From: Heligmosomoides polygyrus polygyrus
Taxonomy: Eukaryota; Nematoda; Chromadorea; Rhabditida; Heligmosomidae
Assembly: GCA_947396885.1 (NCBI GenBank)
Contig: OX377206.1
Location: forward strand, 16,789,914 to 16,853,913
Reading direction: 5' to 3'
Length of the DNA: 64,000 bases
Every line of letters starts with the position of its first letter. Within the stretch, counting starts at the first letter, position 1. A program made the translations under genes and the position numbers. Below the pieces are notes generated by a model. It was not told the origin of the DNA and made no database searches. It was given only the letters and a program-made list of their open reading frames with translations. Positions 53,927 to 64,000 of this stretch are shown piece by piece.

Positions 53927-56657
53927 GGTTTTGAATGATCTTACGCATTCCTCTAGATGATTGGACTTCAGAATCCTGATGAGATTATACAGTCGAGAGC
54001 TGGCTTTCTCTACCAAGGGTCAGCGGTGTTTTGAAAAGCATAGGTCACTCGATATCACAAAGCCGAGGTTTATTTTTATTATCAATTTTGTCTTCTATTT
54101 TATGATTTACAACTGCGATAATCAATTAAAAAGAGTCTCCAGCAGCACAAACTGTGTGACATGCCATCGAAAATTCTGAAAAGGAATTGCTCCCGCGGAA
54201 GTCTTATTTGGTGCAAGTAATCAACCGACAGGAATTTGCTTTTTAGGCGCTATTGCGGTTCGGCTTGCTTAACAAGGAAATTAAATTGAAAAGAAGTTTG
54301 TTTTTACTCCATTCTCGTTTTGATTTATTCATTTCTAGGCAGCCTTTCTTTGAAAAGCCACCTACGTGTAATAATACCTGCACTGCTTTGCATTAACATT
54401 CGTTAAATTGAAAATGAGCAAACCCTCTTATCCACTAATAATTGCGGTTTTCCTCTAAGAGGATGGCTTATTTCAAAACAGTTTGAACGGTGTGCCGATG
54501 TGGATTCATTTTTATTTCCCTGCTTCACTCCGAAGGCTGACTCCAGATAGTTAGTGCTCGACTTCCATGGAAAAACGACACACTTGAACGGGCACACTTC
54601 CTTGATAGTGTCAGATTCATGAAAACCGTTCCCCGCGATGTCGTGCTGAAGTGGAGATTGAACGGCGCATTCCTGTAGTTTCTATTAACTTCGATCTCTG
54701 TTATTTAGCATTTTTAGCCTCTATCCAGTTAGACTTCACTGCTTAGTTACCCCCTTCCAAAAACTCTCATTGATCAGTCAACGAACCACTGCAATAATTT
54801 GTCCATCACTTCTCGCAAATGAATGTACAAGTAACTTCCCTATCTCTTTACGAGTGATTCATCTGATAAGGTATCAAAATAGACCCATATGGACTTGCTC
54901 GCGTTCTGCTAAAGTGTCTCCAGAAATAGGAGCGGTGTTCATACATGCTGCCTCAAGCGGTGATTATGCTGTGTAGTGGAAGCCTTCTGTTTAATCGTTC
55001 ATATCGTTTCAGTCGCTGATGGATTTTCCGCGATCGCCGTGACATCCGATGAGACGATTACGTCCTGTTGTTGCAGTTATGTTCTTGGTCAAGCTGCAGG
55101 TCCTTCAAACTGCAATTCCTCTCAAATTCTTCGAAGGAACGATGCATTGCGATGGACTAGTTCGCTTCGAGGCTTCGCACTGTCATGCGATGGCTATTAG
55201 TCTAACACTAAACACCTATTTCCATTCATTTTGAAGCCTTGTGATAGATAATCAGTATTTAATAGGTGGTCATTTTCAAAACGTCCCTGCTTGTACAACA
55301 GCTCCTTCCACAAAAGATTTCTGTACGAGGCATTAGCCGAGAGGGTTGTTCTTTTAAGGGACAAAATAGTTTTCAGAAATTAAAAGTTGACTTATTTATT
55401 TCTCCTCAGGTCCGAGACCGTTTATCACCAATGATTTTGATTTTGGGTGAGCTTTTTATTTCGGGAGGTGTTTTGTGCCACCTAAAAGTAGCCTTTTCGG
55501 CTAATACCACGTAGATAGATCTCTTTGTGAAAGGAAGTGATGCCCCAGAAAAGACGTCTTAAAGATGAACATTCCCTGAGCATTGATATCTATCACAAGA
55601 TTTAAAATTAGCGGATTATGTGATGTTTATTGCTACGTTAACAGCCACCGCATGCTGATTTCGGATGTGGTAAAAAAAATTGAATGACGGATTTCGCTGC
55701 ACCTTTTCGTAGGATGTCCCGAAGTAGGTGCTATTAGCGGTGTTGGAGATGTCGTAGATCATGTAGTGATCCTTCAGAAGAAAATACATGCTAGCCAGGG
55801 TATGATTTCTCGAACTGAACGTTGGTAGTAGGTATCGAATACGCATTGAAGAAATCGTTTGGAACTAGCTAGAGTTCTCACGAATAGATTTGAAGCAAAT
55901 TATGACATTCCGACGCATTGCGGGGGATTAGTCCGCCTCAAAGCAGCGTTCTTCAAAAGAATTGGAGCGTTATTGTATTCCTACCGGTGAAGTTGATCTC
56001 CCTCTTTCTTCGCTCATAATTGGGTATTCTTGATTGCATTACGTTCCGTTCCCATTTTATGAAGTGTGTTCGTTGTTTTTCGCTTTATCTTTGTATACGT
56101 GTGCGTAGAGTTGAAGCATTTCTGTTTGTTTTGTGTCTTTATCAAAGTAAACAACCGATACACTCCTGTGCAAAGGATCTAAAGAACATCTTAACAACCG
56201 TCGGCATAGGAGTCCAGTAAAAGCCACGAAAAGCTTGACCATGAATATAATGTTCCTTCGAGGAAAAATTTATAGGACAGAGATACATGGTTGCCTGCTA
56301 TCTAGAAATTTGCTATTGATACCGACTTAGCGTACTATTACCATAAAGAAACTGCTTTTTTACATCTAGTATTTGGAGGGTCATCGAATTTCCTGTATTT
56401 GCTGAAGTAAGAGTACATCACATGTACTTCTTCCGACAGATAACTTTAACACTCACAGTTATTTAACCTTCATGCTACTACAAAAGAAGCAACAAGCCTC
56501 TCTTGCACATCCCAATATTTTTCCCTTTATTTTCACCATTTACCACCGAGCGCTAGATCTTAAGTTATGTACCACCTCCACCTGAACTTGCCCTTTTTGC
56601 AAGTGCATAATGCTCTATCAAATGCATATAGGGTGTACTAGATGGCTCCAGGACTTA
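53927..56657. other. 2.7 kb without a recognised gene
   Basis: Several splice-like signals (for example acceptor CGTTTCAG near 55011) and short open frames up to 82 codons, none matching a family I know. 55880-55985 resembles one arm of the preceding foldback. Confidence 0.35.
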
Positions 56658-57159
56658 ACTCCAACGCGACGTCGCGCGCTAGCCGCGTGCGACGTCGCGG
56701 CGATGAAACAAGGACGTGCGCTCGGTGACGCATGGTTAGTTCGCACGAAATGTTCTCAGTGTTTAAGCTTCCAGGCCACATTTCTAGCAAGGAACTTAGG
56801 ATTCCACAGAATGTGGTAGGTAGCAGTCTGCAGTGGGAAAACTGATCCGAAAGTGGGTGATAGTGACCTTTTTCCGTAGTTAACCATAATCGCGGGTAAA
56901 AATTGACTGAAGTTGTAGATGGCAAATACTGACGCTAGAAACCATCCACATGACGAGGATTCCTGTATAAACTGTCGCTGATCGTCCTATTGAAACCACA
57001 TTCATATACCATCTCCAAGAAACGTTGAAATAAGGCAAAGGCGTGCCGCATGTCGCTGTAGGAAGCGTTTGTAGCCGTCGGAGGCATCGGACCGTGACAA
57101 CTGGTCCAATTTCGTCGCGCACCGTGCGCGACGCCAGGGGGTTCGCGCAGCGTTGGAGT
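56658..57159. mobile_element. TA-type MITE, copy 2 (502 bp)
   Basis: Same inverted ends and subterminal palindromes as 3022-3531. The left flank is TA; the right flank is TG, probably a mutated TA. Body differences from copy 1 are scattered substitutions and small indels. Confidence 0.8.
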
Positions 57160-57349
57160 TGTCTGCCCCGGTTCTAGATAAGCACTTATCTGAGTGCACT
57201 TATCTATCATTATCTGAGATGTTCTAAAACAACACTTCAGCTGCAGTGAAGTTCCTTATCTCATTCTGCAATTCAACACACATACTGCCTTCCTAGAGCA
57301 GCGGTCGTTCTTCAATGTCAGCACTTTTATAAATCTTATTATATGTAAT

Positions 57350-57920
57350 TCGCTTAACCCGTCGGTCACCTTGGCAGTCACGGGGGACGCGAAGCTAAGA
57401 GATGAATACGTCAGTGCGGCGTATGCCAGCCGGGCTCTCTTTGAGCTTAACCATGGGTCATTGCTTGTGAACTTATAACCTTGGCGCCGGATCACCCAAG
57501 CTTACGATATATTCAGCGGGCAACGCGTCACTGTAGGAATGGGGATCAAGTGCAGAGCGTAGGAATTCAGAAAACGTGCGGCAGACGTCGTTCTACGTGC
57601 GTTGGGACTCAGAAGGCGTGCGCAGGATTCAGAAAACGTGCTGAAAACGTGGTTCAATGTGCCTAGGGATTCACAAAACTTGCTGAAGACTTCGTCCAAC
57701 GTGCGCATAGATTCAGAAGGCGTGCCACAGACGTTGTCTAACGTGCGTAGGAATTCAGAAGACAGACGTCGTCTAAACTGCGTCTGGATTCAGTAGACGT
57801 GCTAAATACGTCGTCCAATGTGGGTGGGAATTCAGAAGACGTGCCGTAGACGTCCTACTTGCGCAGGGATTCTGAGAAAGGAGGACCCGTAGGAGGGGAT
57901 CAACAAAGGGGACCACTGGA
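57350..57920 (-). repeat. Repeat with ~42-bp minisatellite, inverted relative of 63540-63915
   Basis: 57540-57870 holds seven or so units such as GGATTCAGAAAACGTGC...GACGTCGTCCAACGTGC. The flank (GGCGTATGCCAGCCGG, CTTAACCATGG, CAACGCGTCAC) recurs in reverse complement at 63650-63830. Confidence 0.78.
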
Positions 57921-60189
57921 GAGGGGGGGGGGAATAAGGGGGATCAGTATTTTCCCTCAATATCGTCCATTGTTCGTCGGGTTTCTGATGACGGTCATAG
58001 AAGTCAACGTGGTGACACGTGAGTTCGGGACTCAGTATCACATGTACGTGCTTGACTCTCACTCCGGTTTCTTTGCCAGCACATAGGCATTAGCGAGAGG
58101 GGGGGGGGGGAGAAGAGGTAGGAAGATACCTGTTTTCCAAGCACTTCGGATAGGAACTCTCATGTTTCTCGCCATTAAGAGAAAGGGGGACTTTGGAGAA
58201 TAAATCGAGTACATGCGATAGAGAGTGGATGGGCTTCATAGGAGCAGGGAAGATTCTGTTCTACCATATCCCGCTGCACCAATCTATACAGTAAAACTGG
58301 TTTTTTTCTGGTAAGAAAGGTAAGGAGGCCAAAAGAAGAAAACAGGAGGATTGTGGTTTTTCTATTTTCGGAGGTCGGGGGGAAAAGTCCCCAACCAAAC
58401 GTTTGACGGCCGCTAGGCACGAAGGCCATACATATCGAACGGAAGTGAAGGAAGACTATGTATCGACATAAAGGTCGAAAGCTGGTGACATAGAGGCATC
58501 CTTAACCAGTGTTGCTGAGCAGTTTATGTGCTGTTACCATGCTTAAAAATGGACTGCATTAGTTCATCAAGAGACAGCAGCCGAAGCGAGTGGAAGGTGG
58601 TGGTGTTCGTTGATCAGATGGAGACATCTGGTGAGAGGAGAAAATGCGGAATGGTGGTTGTCCACCGTTACCACTCCAGCCGCTTATCTTAAGAATTCGG
58701 TCACGTAGTGAGCGCTTGCAACGAAGCTCGACATTTTTTTAACTGCGTTAAAATCAGAGCCGAATAGAGTACGTTTGTGCCAGACGTATAACCGACACTT
58801 AGATTTTAAATATGCAACTCTTAAGGATTTCCTAAGCACTTTCTCACCGATGACCGTCTCCACACACTTCAAGCCGGAAAAGGACAAAACCGCCGTCGAT
58901 GCGCTGCCCCAATTTTCTTGAAAAAGCTCTTACGAGAACAGTACACATCAGCCTCCAATCCGGACACTTACAGCAGCAGTGGAAGAAGCCGTTGAATCCA
59001 GCTGAGATTCCATAACGTACCAACACGTGGCATAGCCGACCTCGACACCTGCACTTTTCATTTGCATCCGGTGAGCTTCACCTGCGCGGTCGCCTCACGC
59101 TCACTACCATTGTCTCAGTGTCTTCTTCGTCCTCTCCTTTATTTTCCGTTTTTCCTTATCTCTTTCTTTATCTCTGTGCTTTTCTAGCATCCCACCGGAA
59201 CATTTGGCGTCCCGAAGAAATGTGCCTATTGTGTGAAAAGTGACAAAATGACCCAAATTGATAAAATCATAAAAAAGGATAAATCCCAACCGGTGGAATA
59301 TTAAAACCGTCTTCTACGCGCTAGAGAAACATTAGAATTAACGAAAACTTTGATACAAGCACGTTTCTCACTGACAACCATACGCTGACTAGAGTAGCTT
59401 TTCTAGTTAAAGTAAAGTGTTGCTCTCTGAGTTGAGTTAAGTCTTCTTATATACTAACTTCACGTCAAATTAAACGCTTTTCCAATTAAACTTGATGCTT
59501 CTGAAATCATTTCGAACGTTGTGTGTCCAATTTGACGCGAAGATGGTATATTCAGTAACAGTCATCAGAGACGAAGGTAAAGCGCTTGAAAATTTCATAG
59601 CAATATTCATAAATTGTGCGCCTTGTTCTATCTTGAGTATTATATTGGAGCGTTTTCATCATTCAACAGACAGCTTAATGAGTGCGTGCACTCTTTGCCG
59701 CTCTCTGATTTTTAAAAACTGATTCCGTCTCTTATTGGCGGACACTCAGTGGTTTTCTTATAATGTTGTCCCCTTTCTGCAAATTAACTTCAGTGTTTTT
59801 TATACCATGTTACAGCACTCTTATAGATTTGTGCTGCTTTTTTTCACGCGGAACATTGCCAATAATCAGGATAAAGCTAATAGCAAGCGCTATGACTGAA
59901 GAAATCAAGATTGATGAAGCCCCATCAGCGTTTAAAGGCGTATAAGGAACCAGTGTATTGTGAAGATGCGTACACAAAACGCGGGTTGAAATTCATTCGA
60001 ACTAATCTGCCATTTGCCAGTCTTTGAGAAGGGAGCTGATGTTGCGTCCACCACGGATTGGCCGATTCTGTAGCGAGAGGCGGTACTCTACGCTCTCATT
60101 CCTTGAAACCGCGATGGAGGTGGCTGAAATGGGCGGAGCCTTCTTGACTACATTCCAGGATTTCCAAGGCCTACACAGAAGGCTCGTCT
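57921..60189. other. 2.3 kb without a recognised gene
   Basis: Contains G homopolymers (57925, 58099) and purine-rich sequence to 58400; after that no family recognised. Confidence 0.35.
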
Positions 60190-60345
60190 ATTCTGGGGGT
60201 CATCTAAGCTTTTGAAGATCTTTCGAAACGGCATCCATTATGACAATGAAAATGCGTGGGGAAAACGCAGATCCTCGGTGAATTCCGCTGGAGTTTGGAA
60301 ACTCCATCTGAGCGCCGACTGGTTCTCGCACTCCACTCTCTTTTA
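60190..60345 (-). pseudogene. RTE-like reverse transcriptase fragment
   Basis: Minus strand reads PVGAQMEF then SSGIHRGSAFSPRIFIVIMD and AVSKDLQK. This corresponds to the G.HQGSALSPLLF..VMDA block of the element at 61.2 kb. Nothing before or after remains readable. Confidence 0.7.
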
Positions 60346-61185
60346 CTCTTTGAGAAGAATGCTGCTCTGAGTCCTGCTACGCTTTTCTATGTATAGGCGC
60401 AGAAGCTGCCAGAGCATTCATCTGAAGTTAATACTTGTCCTGCTGATCCCTGATAATTTGTACACCAAAATTAGGGAAAATAGCTTCACTTCTTATTAGG
60501 CACATTTTCTGGATACAAGAGTCACATGTGTAGACTGGACATTCAGTCAAATCATGTCACGGATATCTTTTAAAAGTGCAATGCGCCACCCTTCTCCCAG
60601 AGAGACTGAACAGCGCCCACTCCTTTCTTCTTGACCAATTCGTTTGTGTAGTGACAGATGACTCGAACAGTGAGTCGTCAAGCTGCAAAGGAAATTCCTG
60701 CAGTGCTGACGTAACTGATCATCACAAAAAAGTATACCTATAGAGCTATTTAAATTTGGAATCTGGAACCTTCTCGAAAGATAGACCTACTGGTTGAAAC
60801 CTTCTCAATAACCTCGTCGCCGTTGTTAGAAGAAAACAACCTCGTCGTTGCTGGACGCATTGATGCTAGGTCTACGCGAAAGCTGCTTCTTGTTTTTAAC
60901 GAAATAGAAAACCACGTAGATTTAAATAGGTATTCATAGATTTAGAAGCAGTGAAGTGTTTGGTTATGTACTCTTATTCTGTCTACTTCTACCCAGAAGA
61001 AGCTGTGCATTTCCGTTGCAAACGGGTAGTTCAAGATTTCAGTTTTTATTGTTTGTATATATTTTTTGATTATTGATGGTTAGCGTATCCTTTAATGTGC
61101 GGAATCGCATAACCTCACCGTAGTCAACACCGTATTTCGTAAACGCGAATCCCACCTCGCCTCGCTCTACATATATCGGGATGAG
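60346..61185. other. No gene; short inverted repeat near the end
   Basis: Mostly unassigned. GCGAATCCCACCTC (61146) and GAGGTGGGAGTCGC (61181) form an imperfect inverted repeat just before the RT fragment. Confidence 0.4.
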
Positions 61186-62203
61186 GTGGGAGTCGCGAAT
61201 GATGAGAATGGCCATCTTCTCATTGTTCAGCATTCAGCAATCAATGGTGGCTTTGTAGCTTGCTGTGGCACCATTGATGCCATACACGCTGCTCGCCTAC
61301 TGTTGGAGAAGCACAGCGAGAAACAGAAGCCAGGGCATATCGTCTTCTTCGACTTGCAAAAGGCCTTTTGATAGCGTACCGCGTGAAGCGATATGGTACG
61401 CCCAACATCATGGAGTTCATGAACAGCTCATAGAGTGGGTGCGAATTCTCTACTGTTGTTCAAAGCTCGAGCTCAAGCCGCAGCTGGATCCTCGATTGAG
61501 TTTCCCGTCTCCGTCGGGATACTCCAGGGTTCTGCGCTTTCCCCACTCCTCTTTTGCTGTCGTCATGGATGCTATCACACAAGATCTTCAGAAGCCATGG
61601 CCGTTGTTTTATGCTGATGACGCAATGCTCGCTTGCGGAGACAAAGGTGAGCTTCAGTGAAAGGTGCAACCTCGGTGTGATCATTTGGAGCGGATTAGAC
61701 TCAGACCGAACGTGAAGAAGACGGGGTACCTAACGACAGACGTTACCGAGTCCAGCTTCAACGAGGCTAACGGCATCGAGTTTCTCCGTACCTCACTCTT
61801 TAAGTACCTGGAATCAGCGTCTGATAGCAAACTGATGTTTGAAGTCAATTCACATATGTATGCAGCTTGTTACCAACTGGTGCTCCTTGTCTGGCATGCT
61901 CTACGGTACCGGAGCGTTTGAGGTCGAAGATCTACAGAGCAGTCGTCCGCCCAGTAGCAATGCACAGCGATAATTGTTGTTCGGCGACTAAGGAAGCTGA
62001 AACACGCCTCACAAGGAAAGGTTCCCAACTCAAAGTGGCTTTTACGATGCTATTTTGACGAGATGAAGGGCCGTGTGTGCGGAGTTAAGAACCACAGCTA
62101 TTTTTAGCTTCCTGAACGATTTTCTGAAGACCTGAAAAAGGGCTGTGAAAACGTGTACGCAACACTCATGAACCCCTATGACACCCCACGAGATGTGCCT
62201 CCG

Positions 62204-62266
62204 TGGCGTAGTCGGTAGGAGCGCCGCCTCATAGGAGCCCACTGGCGGAGTTTTGAGTCCGAGTCC
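62204..62266 (+). promoter_or_regulatory. Pol III A and B boxes, left arm
   Basis: TGGCGTAGTCGG fits the A-box consensus fully; GAGTCCGAGTCC is close to GGTTCGANTCC. Spacing is tRNA-like, but the region does not fold as a proper tRNA by eye. Confidence 0.6.
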
Positions 62267-62797
62267 TCGTGCTGCTAACACTTTTGCACGTATTACATTA
62301 CTTGTCATTACGCTTTCTCGAGATCACAGAAGGTAATTTTAGACATCAGTGCTTACAACAAACCATGACTATCTATTCGTACCTTCATATGTGCTAGTTT
62401 TTTTTTCGTGGGGAAGGGGAGTTGGTTACGTCGATGTTCTCCCTGGACTCTTCTCGGCACCCACGGATGACGCGCTCATCGAGGAAGAAGGGGTTGTAAA
62501 TGCCATGGAGAACATTGTTCCTTTCTGACGTTTGCAAGATGTTGCAGGTGATACAAGCGTTTGTGTTTTACTTGTTTGATAGTTTTGTTGACTAAAAGGG
62601 AAATGCTATAAGACCATTTATTTCCAGAAAAACGCTATAGTGCACATACGCACCGTTTATGTAAAAACTAGCACATATAGAGACGGAGTAGACACTCTTC
62701 GTCTGTCGCATGCACTGATGGTCTAAACCTGATTTCTGTGCTCATGAGAAAGCGTAATAACAACAAACTAATATGTGCAAAAGCCCTGGCAGTAAGC

Positions 62798-62860
62798 GGA
62801 CTCGAACTCAAAACTCCGCCGGTGGGCTCCTAAGAGGTGCAACTCCTACCGACCGCGCCA
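62798..62860 (-). promoter_or_regulatory. Pol III A and B boxes, right arm
   Basis: On the minus strand TGGCGCGGTCGG then GAGTTCGAGTCC. The B box core GTTCGAGTCC is perfect and the A box has one deviation. Confidence 0.6.
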
Positions 62861-63250
62861 CCGAAGCACATCTCGTGAGGGGCCAAAGAAGTTCATAAGT
62901 GTCGTGCACACGCTCTCACACCCCTTTTTCAAGTCTTTAAAAAAGCGTTCAGCAAAAAATAACTGTGGTTCTGGACTCCGCTCGTACGACCCTACATCCA
63001 GTCAAAATAGCATCGCAAAAGCTCGCCTGAGAATCTTTATTTATCGGCGTCATGGAGACGAAGATACTGCACTGGACGGCTGGGTCACACGCCTGGACCC
63101 GCATCCGAAACGATGCCACTCGGCAGAAGTTCGGTGTCGCGCTGGTAGCTGACAAGATGCATACAAGACACCAACTAACGCATTGGTCGGACTTTGGGGA
63201 AGCCGTGAAAGAACGATATGACGCTCTTCGTGTCCTTTTCCGATTTTCTA

Positions 63251-64000
63251 AGACGAAATCCGATCGTGCCCAAAAGGATTCGAAATTTAACCCAAGTCCT
63301 AAACCATTTAGCGTTCTCCCATCTTACCTTTTTTGTCCAATTCTTCGTGCCGCGACGTTGCCACAACGTCTATGACAGTCCTATTCCCCGACACATCCGA
63401 CCCAGATTTGAAGATATTGAGAGAAAATACGGTGCCCCTTACCCTCCTCCCACCCCCCCCCCCTCCCCCCGCCTTTAGTTCTCCTCCTTTGCTGATCCTC
63501 CGCTTCATCTCCTACCGGTCCACCTTACTCGGAATCCCTACGCACGTTGGACGATACTGAGGGAAAATGGCTCATGCCCTCTTCACTGATCCCCCTCCTA
63601 ATGGTCCCCCTTACTCGGAATCCCTACGCAAGTTGGACGTCTTCAGCACGTCTTCTGAATCCCTACGCTCCGCACTTGGCCCCTATTCATACTGTGACGC
63701 GTTGCCCCACTGAACACATCGTAAACTTGGACGATCCGCCGCCTGGGAAATATGGTTCGCCAGCAGTCTCTCATGGTTAAGCTCAAAGAAAAGCCGACTG
63801 GCATACGCCGCACTATCGAAGCCACCTCTTGCTTCAGTTCCCCCCTCCCCCCTCCCCCTCCCCTGATTGATAACGTGACACGTGACGGATTAAGCGAATC
63901 ATATATAGTAAGGTAGTTATTACGTAGAACCGTAATTCCGTATCCAATGATATACGTGTCATCTCAAGGTCCAACAGTCACCAAGTATCCTTCCCTTGTT
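63251..64000 (+). repeat. C-rich tracts and ~42-bp minisatellite repeat
   Basis: 63400-63480 is C/T-rich. 63530-63700 has CCTACGCACGTTGGACG and CACGTCTTCTGAATCCC units. 63650-63915 mirrors 57350-57560 in reverse complement. No gene. Confidence 0.65.

Larger units (their letters stand above)
62014..63044. mobile_element. Foldback element with Pol III promoter boxes in each arm
   Basis: The arms 62018-62360 and 62700-63040 are reverse complements (GATGCTATTTTGAC, AGAACCACAG, GGAGTTTTGAGT). Each arm carries a tRNA-like segment: A box TGGCGTAGTCGG (62204-62215) and B box GAGTCCGAGTCC (62255-62266) in the left; TGGCGCGGTCGG and GAGTTCGAGTCC on the minus strand (62849-62860, 62798-62809) in the right. 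Inserted in the RTE fragment. It could be two SINEs inserted head to head or one foldback transposon. Confidence 0.75.
61240..63250 (+). pseudogene. RTE-like RT and C-terminal region, split by a 1-kb foldback
   Basis: 61240-62013: CCGTIDAIHAARLLLEKHSE, then in another frame FDSVPREAIWYAQHHGVHEQ, VVMDAITQDLQ, the catalytic YADDAMLA box (~61609), and RSKIYRAVVRPVAMHSDN. The coding stops at 62013 (ETRL) and resumes at about 63047 (METKILHWTAGSHAW, NDATRQKFGVALVADKM), ending in ERYDALRV like the 30.6-kb remnant. Several frameshifts exist even without the insertion. Confidence 0.8.

Noticed and set aside
54976..55234. Possible exon after CGTTTCAG near 55011
   Set aside because: Two competing frames, neither recognised, and no partner exon in phase found.
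62196..62275. tRNA gene
   Set aside because: A and B boxes are present but I cannot fold a proper acceptor stem or anticodon arm, and the segment is part of a foldback arm.

Overview
This is a repeat-saturated stretch of eukaryotic, probably nematode, chromosome. A strongylid/hookworm-type genome is my best guess. Grounds: short exons with GT/AG splice sites and small introns, an exon preceded by a trans-splice-like acceptor, RTE-type non-LTR retroelements, Penelope-like elements, tRNA-derived SINEs, and dense MITEs and foldback elements. There is no bacterial-style operon, no rRNA, no convincing functional tRNA and no CRISPR array. A 200-base assembly gap (N) lies at 32381-32580.

The one host-like gene I can support is on the + strand between about 11.9 and 41.8 kb. 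It encodes a Ulp1/SENP-like (peptidase C48) cysteine protease. Small exons carry a textbook SUMO-interacting motif (14871-14924), the start of the catalytic fold (18609-18754, 18815-18913, 18978/18998-19078), the catalytic His-Trp (split by an intron, 19078/19148) and the Gln/Cys active-site segment (41419-41521). The segment with the catalytic Asp is not seen; it may lie in the gap or in an exon I could not recognise. The ~22 kb intron between the His and Cys exons is packed with transposons.

Region by region: 1-1.2 kb, endonuclease part of an RTE-type element (minus strand). 1.7-5.6 kb, dispersed repeats, a GT microsatellite, a TA-flanked MITE and minisatellites. 5.6-10.3 kb, a decayed Ty3/gypsy LTR retrotransposon with both LTRs, carrying a MITE in its RT and a minisatellite in its 5' LTR. 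10.3-11.8 kb, a foldback element and a TAA-flanked MITE. 12-18.5 kb, gene introns with palindromes and a TA-flanked 2.8 kb element. 20.2-26.6 kb, two Penelope-like elements in opposite orientation, one split by a Mutator-like foldback with a 9-bp target duplication; hammerhead-ribozyme-like motifs occur at their ends. 29.2-32.4 kb, a hAT-type non-autonomous element with an 8-bp duplication, containing a tRNA-derived SINE (14-bp duplication) and an RTE remnant. 32.6-41 kb, repeat families, RT and BEL-gag fossils. 42-45.2 kb, more repeats, including a paralogous empty site for the gypsy insertion. 45.8-48.9 kb, a SINE abutting a nearly intact RTE. 49.7-51.7 kb, a microsatellite and nested MITEs. 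53-53.9 kb, a foldback. 56.7-57.9 kb, the second TA MITE and a minisatellite. 60.2-63.3 kb, RTE fragments, one split by a ~1 kb foldback whose arms each carry Pol III A and B boxes.

Most coding potential here belongs to dead or nearly dead transposons. The value of the window lies in the readable insertion history (nested insertions, target duplications, one paralogous empty site) and in the SUMO-protease-like gene stretched around it.
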